Positions 1 through 7,893 of a DNA stretch of 21,046 nt are shown piece after piece. This stretch comes from Candidatus Levybacteria bacterium RIFCSPLOWO2_12_FULL_37_14. Lineage in GTDB: Bacteria; Patescibacteriota; Microgenomatia; Levybacterales; UBA12049. The first letter of the stretch is position 1. Every line of letters starts with the position of its first letter. Position numbers and translations under genes: made by a program. The stretch covers positions 1 to 21,046 of the forward strand of contig MFPH01000038.1 in the NCBI GenBank assembly GCA_001782645.1, read 5' to 3'. The notes beneath the pieces are model-generated. The model searched no databases. It had not been told where the DNA came from and worked only from the letters and a program-made list of their open reading frames with translations.

Positions 1-674
1 ACCTTTTCTGACCAATCAATCTGTGTCAAATTAGATAGCAACCTATCAGCGTACTTTGTGATTCTGAAAAACCACTGTTCCAAATCTCTTTTTTCAACTA
101 CTGAGTTGCAACGTTCGCATAAACCATTTTCCACCTGCTCGTCTGCTAAAACAGTTTTGCAGGATGGGCAAAAATTAACCGGAGCTTTCTTGCGATAAGC
201 AAGACCTGCTTTGAATAACTGAATAAATAACCATTGCGTCCATTTGTAATATTCCGGCTTGTAAGTTTCAACCGTGCGCGTCCAATCAAAGCCGTTGCCA
301 ATGTTTTTTAACTGCCGGTAGAAATTTTTTTCGGAGATTTTTGCTTGTTCGGCCGGATGTTTGCCTACTTTGATAGCATAATTTTCACTATGAATTCCAA
401 ATCCATCCAGACCAATCGGCTCAAAAACATCGTTACCTTGCATTCGCTGAAACCGGCCGTAGACATCTGCGCCGGTAAAAGCGTACATGTTGCCAACATG
501 CATTCCTTCTGCGGAGGGATACGGAAACATCATGAGGTTATAAAACGGCTTTTTCGCAGTATCCAAATTTGGCGAATAAATTTTCTCTTTCTCCCAAATT
601 TTTTGCCACTTAGCCTCAATTTCAGAGGCATTATACTTCTGAATTATGCTGTCCGCTTTTAAGTTTCTCATCAT
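1..674 (-). CDS. leuS: Leucyl-tRNA synthetase, N-terminal part (runs off the window)
   Basis: Cytoplasmic class Ia enzyme that charges tRNA-Leu. The reverse strand is open from two adjacent ATG codons (674-672, 671-669) to the window edge, giving 224 residues. The nucleotide-binding signature PYPSAEGMHVGN lies at residues 51-62; its core is HVGN rather than the textbook HIGH, a permitted class I variation. The block FEPIGLDGFGIHSENYAIK (84-102) is typical of LeuRS. A zinc-binding insert follows, with C169, C172, C186 and C189 around KTVLADEQVENG, then the KRDLEQWFFRIT strand that leads to the editing domain. The KMSKS motif and C-terminus lie outside the window. An extended -10 box sits 6 nt before the first ATG, so the mRNA is probably leaderless. 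Transcribed divergently from the secreted-protein gene at 752. Identity is secure. Confidence 0.96.
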   Translation of the reverse strand, partial: MMRNLKADSIIQKYNASEIEAKWQKIWEKEKIYSPNLDTAKKPFYNLMMFPYPSAEGMHVGNMYAFTGADVYGRFQRMQGNDVFEPIGLDGFGIHSENYAIKVGKHPAEQAKISEKNFYRQLKNIGNGFDWTRTVETYKPEYYKWTQWLFIQLFKAGLAYRKKAPVNFCPSCKTVLADEQVENGLCERCNSVVEKRDLEQWFFRITKYADRLLSNLTQIDWSEK

Positions 675-679
675 TTTCG

Positions 680-688
680 AGTATATCA
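680..688 (-). promoter_or_regulatory. Extended -10 promoter element of leuS, leaderless start
   Basis: On the reverse strand TGATATACT reads as TGn plus the -10 hexamer TATACT (685-680). The expected +1 is at 673-674, the A of the first ATG. No good -35 hexamer is seen, as is usual with an extended -10. Position and sequence are visible; promoter function is inferred. Confidence 0.5.
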
Positions 689-726
689 TAATTTTAAAGC
701 AAAATTCCTACGATCAAAGGTTTTTG

Positions 727-754
727 TATGTAGTATTATGTATGTAGTATTATG
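727..754 (+). repeat. Perfect 14-bp tandem duplication ending in a start codon
   Basis: The unit TATGTAGTATTATG occurs at 727-740 and again at 741-754, and each half is itself close to a 7-bp repeat. The last three bases of the second copy are the ATG of the following gene. The first copy offers another ATG (738-740) in a different frame that reads six codons and stops at TGA 756-758, across the true start. The repeat also supplies a TATTAT box (734-739) suitable as a -10. Confidence 0.9.
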
Positions 755-1528
755 TTGAAAACATTAAGGGTTAGCCTTGCTTTAATCTTTATACTTTATA
801 CTTCATACCAGATACGAAATGCTGCGCCCTTGGCGCAGGCGCAGACCATGTCCAATGACAATTACATCATCAAAATGCAGGGTTTTAATGCGATTTCGGG
901 CGTTACATCAGGAAAAGACTATGAGTTAAGATCTACGGTTGGTGATCTTAGTCCGATTGTTGGAGAGGGAGTAAATTTTAAGGTTAAAACAGGCTTTGAA
1001 AACCTTGCGTCCAATCTTCCTTTTTCTATTTTGCTTTCTTCTAATCTGGTTAATTTTGGAATTATTAGTCCGACCAATCCCATTATTCGCACGGTGGATT
1101 TGACTATGAATAGCCTGACTGCTTATGGATATTCCGTAATAGTCTTTGAGAATGAACCCTTAACAATAATTCCCCCAATCGAGTCAAACCCTGCTGCGGC
1201 AAGCAAAACATTCATTCCTGATACAACTTGCGATAATGGACAATGCGGAGTTGAAAATGCCACACAATGGACCAATGCGCTTACCTATGGCTTCGGTTAT
1301 CGCTGCGACAATCTAGCTGGAGCTGATTGCGATAGCTCGTTTATTAAAACTAATTCCTACAAGCATTTTCCCGATCTTGCCAGCAATGATAATCCCGTCT
1401 CAATTATGGCAGGTATTGGCTCTAACAATAAGGTTGCCCGCATATCCTACAAAATAAACATCTCAGGAAATCAAACTCAAGGCGCTTATAGTAATATAGT
1501 CACATATATCGCAATACCGAATTTTTAA
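752..1528 (+). CDS. Secreted protein, distantly WxL-domain-like
   Basis: 258 residues with a signal peptide: K3/R6, a hydrophobic core VSLALIFILYTSY (about 7-19) and a cleavage-prone AAPLAQAQ stretch near residues 24-31. The mature part looks all-beta and has no other membrane helix. The segment LVNFGIISPTNPIIRTVDL (about residue 95 on), followed by an AYGYSVIV strand, recalls the FG-x-I ... V-x-D ... GW-x-(L/V) layout of WxL domains, but the match is weak. Four cysteines at about 150-190 (DTTCDNGQCG and YRCDNLAGADCD) could form disulfides. It ends 5 nt before the next gene, whose product resembles DUF916 surface proteins, so the two are probably co-transcribed. The cleavage region is encoded by a small GC-rich palindrome (822-838). 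No function can be assigned; cell-wall-associated secreted protein is the best inference. Confidence 0.8.
   Translation: MLKTLRVSLALIFILYTSYQIRNAAPLAQAQTMSNDNYIIKMQGFNAISGVTSGKDYELRSTVGDLSPIVGEGVNFKVKTGFENLASNLPFSILLSSNLVNFGIISPTNPIIRTVDLTMNSLTAYGYSVIVFENEPLTIIPPIESNPAAASKTFIPDTTCDNGQCGVENATQWTNALTYGFGYRCDNLAGADCDSSFIKTNSYKHFPDLASNDNPVSIMAGIGSNNKVARISYKINISGNQTQGAYSNIVTYIAIPNF
822..838. repeat. GC-rich mini-palindrome inside a signal-peptide cleavage region
   Basis: CTGCGCC, loop CTT, GGCGCAG: a perfect 7-bp stem with a 3-nt loop, much richer in GC than its surroundings, encoding part of AAPLAQA. Its layout matches the hairpins at 14492 and 14633. Confidence 0.65.
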
Positions 1529-1533
1529 GATTT

Positions 1534-2565
1534 ATGAAATTGGGTTATTGGGTTATTGGGTTATTGGGTTATTGGGTTATTTTCGCCTCAACGGCGAATG
1601 CAGCTTCTTTGAGTTTGGGCGTTGATCCGCCCATAATTTTAATTAACGCTATTCCCCCAACAGCTGTAACCAGCCCGCTGAACATCCAAAACAAAAGTGA
1701 TATACAAGTTACTCTTCAAATTCAACTTAAGCTTTTTAAAACCAAGGGAGAAAACGGAGAACTCGAGTACTCCAAAGAAGCTCTGGGAATTCTTAAAAAC
1801 ATTCAGGTTTTGGATGCCGGCATTCCCGTCGAAAATATAACATTAGGCCCAAGACAACAAAAAAGTTTGAATTTAAGCATAAGTATACCGCAGGATACGA
1901 ATATATCTGCCCGCCAGAGCAACGCTCAGGCGTTAGCAGGCGGGCGGGACTATTACTTTTCAATTGTGTTTATATCTGCAAATTCCTTCCCGATCGAATC
2001 AAATTCTTCTATAAATCAAGTTGGAATCGCAACTAACGTTTTATTGTCTATCGGAGCAAAAGAAATTCCCAAAACCACTATAGAAGAATTTTCATCCAAT
2101 ATCTTCTTCGAAAAAGGTCCTGTTCCCTTTACGGTCAGGGTCAGAAACACAGGCGCTCATTTCATAAAACCAAAGAGTGAAATCACCATAAAAAATATGT
2201 TCGGACAGAATATTGGGAAACTCGACCTAACTAGCGTAAATATCTTGTCAGGCTCAATCCGAGCAATTCCAAATGATATTTACATGCAGGAATTAAGATT
2301 AAAAGACAGCCTAAGTGCAAAGGAAAAATTCCCCGTTGACTTCAGACATCCAATAGTCCTATGGAAAGAAAGCTTTCTTCTGGGATTATACGCTGCAACT
2401 CTAAATATTTCCATGTCTGATGAGGGACCCTCTTTTGCAAAGACTATTTATTTCTTTGCTTTTCCATTCCAAGGATTAATTATAATTGCGGCTTTAGTAA
2501 TTATAGCACTCGCGGTTAGAAAGAGGCTTAAATTGTACCTAAATAGAAATCGAGCACAAGTATAA
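1534..2565 (+). CDS. Surface protein, DUF916-like ectodomain with C-terminal anchor
   Basis: 343 residues. The signal peptide (MKLGYWVIGLLGYWVIFAS, then TANA, cleavage before A25) is almost entirely encoded by a perfect 8-bp tandem repeat. Residues about 25-300 are beta-rich: SLGVDPPIILI begins an Ig-like domain with NIQNKSDIQVTLQIQLKLF, and a second beta-domain near 195-300 contains VPFTVRVRNTGAHFIKPKS. A single membrane helix (GLIIIAALVIIALAV, about 314-328) is followed by a basic tail RKRLKLYLNRNR. This order (signal, two Ig-like domains, C-terminal helix, positive tail) is that of DUF916/DUF3324 WxL-associated proteins. It begins 5 nt after the preceding gene with no clear Shine-Dalgarno, which suggests coupled translation. 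Residues 126-138 (ARQSNAQALAGGR region) derive from an inserted palindrome. Family link inferred; secreted, anchored architecture clear. Confidence 0.8.
   Translation: MKLGYWVIGLLGYWVIFASTANAASLSLGVDPPIILINAIPPTAVTSPLNIQNKSDIQVTLQIQLKLFKTKGENGELEYSKEALGILKNIQVLDAGIPVENITLGPRQQKSLNLSISIPQDTNISARQSNAQALAGGRDYYFSIVFISANSFPIESNSSINQVGIATNVLLSIGAKEIPKTTIEEFSSNIFFEKGPVPFTVRVRNTGAHFIKPKSEITIKNMFGQNIGKLDLTSVNILSGSIRAIPNDIYMQELRLKDSLSAKEKFPVDFRHPIVLWKESFLLGLYAATLNISMSDEGPSFAKTIYFFAFPFQGLIIIAALVIIALAVRKRLKLYLNRNRAQV
1541..1580 (+). repeat. Five perfect copies of the octamer TGGGTTAT in a signal peptide
   Basis: Copies start at 1541, 1549, 1557, 1565 and 1573 without mismatch. Three units make 24 nt, hence the repeating GYWVIGLL in the signal peptide. 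One unit gained or lost shifts the frame; the two other frames stop at TGA 1610-1612 and TGA 1623-1625. This is the structure of a phase-variable contingency locus. Confidence 0.93.
1909..1945. repeat. In-frame GC-rich palindrome with nested hairpin
   Basis: Outer stem GCCCGCC (1909-1915) pairs with GGCGGGC (1939-1945). Inside it AACGC (1921-1925) pairs with GCGTT (1930-1934) across a TCAG loop. The insert keeps the reading frame of the surface-protein gene and encodes the ARQSNAQALAGGR region. Confidence 0.65.
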
Positions 2566-3208
2566 TTCGGAATATAATTGACCACTAGGAAGATTCATTT
2601 TGAGCTCACCTTCTTGAGTATCTTAAGCTGTGAAAAGACAAATTAAGCTATTTTCATAAAAATACACCCCTCCCCATCGTTTCTTCTTAATTTTTGGGAT
2701 AAAAAATAAAACACAGACATCCACTTAAATAAAACAGTTTTTATAAAAATCTAACCGAAAAATTAAAACTTTATTTATGCTCTTGCGGTTTACTGCTTTT
2801 CTACGACCTGAAGCAGAATAAAGCTTTGCTTATCGCTTCCCAACAATGATTGCTAATTTCTTGTTTTAACAAGTCAAAAAATGTAAAGAAATTAACAGAA
2901 AAATGACTGGAAATGAAATAAATAAATGCTTAGGATTGACATATCCTGATATATATAAGGTTAACAATCGCTGTTCAAGCTTACGAATATTTTTCGAATA
3001 ATCATTTTTTTCCCACAATCTATACTTTTCACTGAGTTTTCACAGTCGTATTGTTAAAAAATAGACATATCAAACGGCATCATAAAATATCAATTATTTT
3101 TCATTTTGGCTCTTGACAAGTTCCTTGCAATTACTTATTCTAATTGTATATGTTTATTTTAAAAATTGTTAGAGATAATCAGTATAATGTGTATAATTTC
3201 GTAGCTAA
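2566..3208. other. Non-coding spacer of 643 bp, very AT-rich
   Basis: No open frame with coding character on either strand and no tRNA-like fold. A short perfect hairpin CTTGTT-TT-AACAAG lies at 2860-2873. Promoter-like sequences cluster at the downstream end. It probably holds the terminator region of the 752-2565 pair and the regulatory region of the giant gene; an unrecognised small RNA cannot be excluded. Confidence 0.6.
3113..3141 (+). promoter_or_regulatory. Sigma-70-type promoter upstream of the giant surface gene
   Basis: Perfect -35 TTGACA (3113-3118), 17-bp spacer, -10 TATTCT (3136-3141). It would give a leader of about 60 nt before the ATG at 3209. A second TATAAT box at 3192-3197 could start transcription about 5 nt before the ATG but has no well-placed -35. 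Confidence 0.5.
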
Positions 3209-6200
3209 ATGAGCTTATTGCAGCAATTTGTTAATTTTCTTGTAAACAAAAAGCCTAAACGGTCTTTATTGACCGTGAAAAACTATAAAGCAGATGTAGG
3301 ACAGTTTATAGCTTGGTTTGAGAAAGAATTTAATCTCTCCTTTGATCCGCTAAAAGTAACATTACAAATCTTTGAAAAGTATAGGAAAGCAAGAAATCTA
3401 TCCGAAAGCTCTATGCGAAGGCACACCTCTTCCCTACGCAATTTTTTTAACTTCCTGAAAGCGCAAACAACCATATCCAAAAACCCTCTCGAGAAGCTGA
3501 CTGCGTCCGCCGAAACTTTAGCGAAAGAGGATCCATGGATGATTAGAAACTTCAAAAACTTTCTTTATGAATATAAAAAATCTAATCTTACTATAAAAAA
3601 CTATATCAATGATTTGCGAGGTTTTTTTACATGGCTTGAAGAAGCAGCTTTGGTAAAACGCAGCTGGGACGTAGCGGACAGAAACTTATTAAACAAAATT
3701 AATTTTTCTATTATCCAAGAATACAAGCAGAGATTATCAGCAGCCAAATTCTCTCCCCTGACCATCAACAGAAAACTTTCTTCCTTGAGAAGTTACATGA
3801 GCTGGGCCAAAAGTCAAGGATTAATTCAGTCCTCAGTTATCAGTTCTCAGTTGTCAGATACAGGTCAGTCGGTTTTCAGTCAATCAGTACCGATAAACCG
3901 ACAACAGAAAAACAACAGTCTGAAAACAGAAAACCGAGAACAGATAGCCGAAAGCATAGACAAATATTCCTCCTTTCCCCCAATAAGACTAATGCAAAAA
4001 AGCACAAAAGGAATTAATTCTCTTTTTGATAATCTATTTATCTTACCGCTCGCTAATGCCCTCGAACAAACACAGTATTTATTCTGGAAAGTCACCGGAA
4101 GAAAAATATTTAAAAAAAATATCATTCCCCCAATTCAATCTGACGAAGTATCAAATATAAAAAGAGAGTTTTACGCTCCGCTTAGCATTTCTACCCGCTA
4201 CTTATCAACCCCTGAGAGAATTTGGCATTACATTCGCTACTCAAGGCCAAACTGGTACAAAAAATATCACTCATATTCATTTACGCATTATTTTCACTTT
4301 GCAATACTTATGACGCTTAGTTGCGCAGTTGGCTTTGGAATATATATCAATCTATTTGCCGATACGCAAAAAGGAAATGCTGTGTTGGGAGCTGCTATCA
4401 GCGCTCCGCCTCGAATTTTGTCTTTTCAGGGCAAGCTTACCGATTCTGCCGATTCACCAATAACTAAAGAAACCGCGATTCTCTTTTCTCTTTACGATGA
4501 TGAAAACGCATCCTCTGCAGCCGCTCTTTGGCAAGAAGATAATACTGTCAAGCCTGATTCTGACGGAGTCTTTTCGGTATTTCTTGGTAAAAAAACTTCT
4601 ATCCCCGATACTACTTTTAGTCAAAATTCGAGACTGTTTTTAGGAATAACGGTCGGAAATAGTCCTGAATTGCGACCCCGTCAGGAACTGGCAACTGTTC
4701 CATATGCTGCTAACAGCGAAACTCTGCAGGGACTTGAGCCAATTACCAATACTACCAAAGTAAGCAACGTAGTTTTGGCTCTTGATTCATCAGGCAATTT
4801 GAGCATTGCAGGCTCAAAAGCACACACTTTTCAGGCAATTGGGGGAAATCTTGTGCTTTCGGGAAAAGTTTTATCCTTGACTACTGTTCCCGGAAGTAAT
4901 AGCAATATCGAAATCGTGCCTAATGGAATGGGAAAAATTGATCTCTCAAAACCCATACAGAATAGCACAAACAATAACAACCTCTTGTCCGCAATAGGGT
5001 CGGTAGAGTTCGATGATACGGTCGCGATCTTGGCAACTACCAGTGCGCAAGCGGCCCTATATATCAATCAAAACTCTACGGGAGTATTGATTAGCGCCTC
5101 TACCTCGGGAACTGCCAAATTCGTTGTAGAGAACGATGGAACAGGTAAGTTTACCGGCGACCTTGCCGTAAACGGTGGCGACTTAACCAGTTCGGCTACG
5201 TCTTTTAATCTTCTAAACTCAACTGTTACAACCTTAAATCTGGGAGGCGCTGCTACAACATTTAATTTAGGCGTTTCCGGCGGAAATACTACAATAAAAT
5301 CTAATTTAATTCTTTCATCTCTATCATCAAACGGTGGCATTCTATATACAAATGCATCAGGAAAAATTCTTCAAGTATCAGCCGGCTCAAGTTCCGATTG
5401 CCTTATGGGAGGAACAACGCCTTCTTTTTCTTCCTGCTCCGGCACCAACATTTTCAGTCAGACCAGCGGAGCAATTTACCCCGGCAATACAACTCTTGAT
5501 TTCTTAATAGGGGCAACCTCAACAGCTTCAGCTTTAATTAAATTAACAGGAACGAATTTGCCGGGCTCAAATAGTTCCTGGTTCAATGCGGGCAATGTGG
5601 GAATCGGAACAACCGCGCCGCTTTACAAGCTTGATGTTCAAGATACTCAGACCGGAACAGCTGCGGCGCAAATTTATAATGCGGGCGCAACAGGAACCGG
5701 TTTGGCAATCAAACTTAATTTTACCGGTGCCGGTGCAGCAACCAATGTTTTCGAATCCTATCTTAATGGCAACGGATTAATTCAGGGTATGATCAAGAGT
5801 AATGCGTCTAACGGTATCACTTATCAAACAAATGGCGTTGCTGATTTCGCCGAGTATTTTAAAAAAGATAGAGATCAAGCAATAGAATATGGTTCCGTTG
5901 TTTGCCTAAAAGACAATGGACTGGCTGTTAAATGCGATAATGACAATAATAAAATTATAGGAGTTGCCTCCGAACATCCTGCTTTCCTGGGAGGAGAAAA
6001 TCTTGGAGAAAGAAGCGTGTCGGTCGGCTTGGTCGGACAAATTGAAGTATTTGCTGCAAATCTTAACGGAGAGATCAAGACAGGAGATATGCTGACAACA
6101 TCCGATATTTCGGGTGTTGCTGTAAAAGCAACCAAAGCAGGACAAATCATAGGAAAAGCCTTAGAAGATTTAAATATTGCAGATGAATCAAAAGTCATAG

Positions 6201-7699
6201 GTTTCTATGATCCCGACAATAAAGAGTATAGAAGCAAAATTGATTTTCCGGATATTCCTCTAAAATCAAACATTGTTCGCGTTGTTAAGATCTATGCCTT
6301 AGTTAATGCCTCATGGTATGACCCGGGCGCTTATTTTGCGCAAAACGGAGACCTTGAAATTGTATCAAGTAGCAAGTATCAAGTATTAGGTATAGAAAAT
6401 AATGTTTCTAATAATTCTCCCATACTTAATACCTACTACTTAATATATAATACTTCCAAAAAGTTGATTGAACGAGCTGGAGCATTTACAGAGCTTATGG
6501 TCGCAAATCTCCGGGCGGGCTTAGTTCAGGCTTCTGAAATTATCACGAGCTCTTTAATCATTACATCCGACTCTATAATAGTTAACGGACAAAACCTGAA
6601 AGATTATATTGTCCAAACCGTAAATGAATCCCCCCTTCGTCAAGACTTCGGGGGGCAAGCAGGAATAATATCTCCTATTTCCAATATTGATAAGCTGTCT
6701 GTAAACATTATTTCTCCCCTAGGCGAATCTTTAATTGTACGACTGGCAACGCCTTCCGCGGAAATTTATGATTCATCATTCATAATTCAAAATTCGTCTG
6801 GATCTGCAATTGCCAAGATTGACGATCAGGGTAATGCTTCATTTTCCGGCACTATTAATAGTTTGTCATTGCAAACAAGCGATGCAAGTATTAGCGGCAC
6901 ATTAAGAGCCGGAAATATTCTTGCTGATTCCATTACGGGACTTGAGACAACAATCTCTAATATATATAGTGCTAATTTTGCAGACCTCGCATCTTATTCT
7001 GCTCAACTTTCCTATGTACCCGACCTTGCCGCAGAGAGAGCTCAATTCAGTCAAGGGTTAATGGTGTTCGGCCCAACCAGTCTTTCCGACCTTGCGCTTG
7101 CAGGAAGATTATCAATTGGAGGAACGATGTTTGTCACAGAAAATTCCATAGAAGTTTTGGGTACGAACTTATCCCTTCAAAGCCTTAGGCAAGGAGGGCT
7201 TTCAATCATGGGCGGATTGATTTATATTGACACTGATGGCAATATCAAAATCCAGGGCAATCTGTCCGTTGGCGGAAAACTGGCTGTAAACGTCATCTCT
7301 CCTCTTTCGACATCCGATTTGGTTGTAAACAATGCCAGCGGTTCAAGCGTTCTGTCTATAAGTCAAACAGGAGATGTAATAGCCTCAGGATCAGGCACTT
7401 TTGCCAAACTTAATTTTAGCCTTATTCAACCTGTTTTAGCTGTTTCTAGCACAGAAGTGATAGCCAGTTCTTCTGCAGGAATTGCCAAGATTGCTCCCTA
7501 CCAATCAGAAATCACTATTAGAAATGCCCTTGTGACAAACAAATCCGTAATTTACATTACTCCTGTTGGAACACCCAGCGCTCAGACTCCTTTCCTAATG
7601 CGTCAAACCCGCCAGGAACAAGACGGCGGGTCTTTCACCGTCGGGGTTCAATCCCCCACCAATCGCCCGATTGACTTCAATTGGCTGATTATTAATTAA
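3209..7699 (+). CDS. Giant surface fibre protein with two N-terminal recombinase-type DNA-binding modules
   Basis: 1496 residues; TAA at 3206-3208 precedes the ATG in frame. Residues 1-95 and about 105-205 each look like the core-binding (SAM-like) N-terminal domain of tyrosine recombinases: LTVKNYKADVGQFIAWF ... SMRRHTSSLRNFFNFL, and LTIKNYINDLRGFFTWLEE ... TINRKLSSLRSYMSW. No catalytic R...HxxR...Y domain follows. A polar linker (208-249) is encoded by a palindromic repeat element. One membrane helix (about 364-384) leads to the exterior: a beta-domain at 398-505 (PPRILSFQGKLTDSADSPIT ... RPRQELATVPYAANS), fibre-like repeats, GNVGIGTTAPLYKLDV (about 793-809) as in tail-fibre proteins, a Peptidase_G2-like domain (about 878-985: DFAEYF, IIGVASEHPAFLGG, SVGLVGQIEV, GDMLTTSDISGVAVKA) and more beta repeats. 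Predicted topology puts the DNA-binding-like modules in the cytoplasm. Probable adhesin; the role of the N-terminus is unknown. Confidence 0.9.
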   Translation: MSLLQQFVNFLVNKKPKRSLLTVKNYKADVGQFIAWFEKEFNLSFDPLKVTLQIFEKYRKARNLSESSMRRHTSSLRNFFNFLKAQTTISKNPLEKLTASAETLAKEDPWMIRNFKNFLYEYKKSNLTIKNYINDLRGFFTWLEEAALVKRSWDVADRNLLNKINFSIIQEYKQRLSAAKFSPLTINRKLSSLRSYMSWAKSQGLIQSSVISSQLSDTGQSVFSQSVPINRQQKNNSLKTENREQIAESIDKYSSFPPIRLMQKSTKGINSLFDNLFILPLANALEQTQYLFWKVTGRKIFKKNIIPPIQSDEVSNIKREFYAPLSISTRYLSTPERIWHYIRYSRPNWYKKYHSYSFTHYFHFAILMTLSCAVGFGIYINLFADTQKGNAVLGAAISAPPRILSFQGKLTDSADSPITKETAILFSLYDDENASSAAALWQEDNTVKPDSDGVFSVFLGKKTSIPDTTFSQNSRLFLGITVGNSPELRPRQELATVPYAANSETLQGLEPITNTTKVSNVVLALDSSGNLSIAGSKAHTFQAIGGNLVLSGKVLSLTTVPGSNSNIEIVPNGMGKIDLSKPIQNSTNNNNLLSAIGSVEFDDTVAILATTSAQAALYINQNSTGVLISASTSGTAKFVVENDGTGKFTGDLAVNGGDLTSSATSFNLLNSTVTTLNLGGAATTFNLGVSGGNTTIKSNLILSSLSSNGGILYTNASGKILQVSAGSSSDCLMGGTTPSFSSCSGTNIFSQTSGAIYPGNTTLDFLIGATSTASALIKLTGTNLPGSNSSWFNAGNVGIGTTAPLYKLDVQDTQTGTAAAQIYNAGATGTGLAIKLNFTGAGAATNVFESYLNGNGLIQGMIKSNASNGITYQTNGVADFAEYFKKDRDQAIEYGSVVCLKDNGLAVKCDNDNNKIIGVASEHPAFLGGENLGERSVSVGLVGQIEVFAANLNGEIKTGDMLTTSDISGVAVKATKAGQIIGKALEDLNIADESKVIGFYDPDNKEYRSKIDFPDIPLKSNIVRVVKIYALVNASWYDPGAYFAQNGDLEIVSSSKYQVLGIENNVSNNSPILNTYYLIYNTSKKLIERAGAFTELMVANLRAGLVQASEIITSSLIITSDSIIVNGQNLKDYIVQTVNESPLRQDFGGQAGIISPISNIDKLSVNIISPLGESLIVRLATPSAEIYDSSFIIQNSSGSAIAKIDDQGNASFSGTINSLSLQTSDASISGTLRAGNILADSITGLETTISNIYSANFADLASYSAQLSYVPDLAAERAQFSQGLMVFGPTSLSDLALAGRLSIGGTMFVTENSIEVLGTNLSLQSLRQGGLSIMGGLIYIDTDGNIKIQGNLSVGGKLAVNVISPLSTSDLVVNNASGSSVLSISQTGDVIASGSGTFAKLNFSLIQPVLAVSSTEVIASSSAGIAKIAPYQSEITIRNALVTNKSVIYITPVGTPSAQTPFLMRQTRQEQDGGSFTVGVQSPTNRPIDFNWLIIN
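3503..3532. repeat. Degraded in-frame mini-palindrome
   Basis: TCCGCC near the left end can pair imperfectly with GAGGA on the right. The reverse strand reads SFAKVSADA, which I recall as common in predicted peptides from such repeats in related genomes (memory, not a search). It encodes TASAETLAKED between the two recombinase-type modules. Confidence 0.35.
3831..3955. repeat. Heptamer palindromic element, copy A, inside the giant gene
   Basis: A run of degenerate heptamers (TCAGTTA, TCAGTTC, TCAGTTG) is followed by inverse-complement versions (GAACAGA, TAGCCGA), so the region can fold back. About 28 nt at 3876-3904 match the reverse strand of copy D (about 10999-10970) with only a few substitutions. 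The element is open in frame and encodes the polar linker of residues 208-249. Confidence 0.75.
6630..6655. repeat. In-frame palindrome C6/G6
   Basis: CCCCCC (6630-6635) faces GGGGGG (6650-6655) across a 14-nt loop. It encodes the SPLRQDFGGQAG region at about residues 1140-1150 of the giant protein, an oddly polar block in a beta-repeat region. Confidence 0.6.
7607..7631. repeat. In-frame palindrome near the C-terminus of the giant gene
   Basis: ACCCGCC (7607-7613) pairs perfectly with GGCGGGT (7625-7631) over an 11-nt loop and encodes the TRQEQDGGS region (about residues 1467-1475). Confidence 0.6.
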
Positions 7700-7702
7700 A
7701 CT

Positions 7703-7735
7703 AACAAACAATAAATTTTTTGTTCACATTTTTTA
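7703..7735 (+). terminator. Possible weak terminator after the giant gene
   Basis: AACAAA (7703-7708) can pair with TTTGTT (7719-7724), followed shortly by a run of six T. The stem is AT-only and short, so function is doubtful. Confidence 0.2.
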
Positions 7736-7858
7736 TTATAAAAACTATAAGTTTATTTCTGGGAAAATATAATTAAAGGACGCTCGGGTTGCATTATTGG
7801 TACAATCTTAACTTAACTTTTGCCCTAATGATCGACTCAAACTAGAACATTTCTCCTC

Positions 7859-7887
7859 TTGACATTGGATAAAGTCCTTGTTAGTCT
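7859..7887 (+). promoter_or_regulatory. Promoter of the Wzy-like gene, leaderless start
   Basis: Perfect -35 TTGACA (7859-7864), 17-bp spacer, weak -10 TAGTCT (7882-7887). The expected +1 at 7894 is the A of the start codon. Confidence 0.5.
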
Positions 7888-7893
7888 AAGTTA

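Noticed and set aside
345..662. 105-codon + strand frame at the left edge
   Set aside because: Antisense to leuS, whose motifs are unambiguous.
3209..3820. Calling the giant gene a site-specific integrase/recombinase
   Set aside because: The two N-terminal modules look recombinase-like, but no catalytic Arg/His/Tyr domain follows; the same frame continues into a membrane helix and fibre repeats.
3831..3955. CRISPR-like array of short regular repeats
   Set aside because: The period is 7 nt with no spacers of 30 nt or so, and the second half is the inverse complement of the first.
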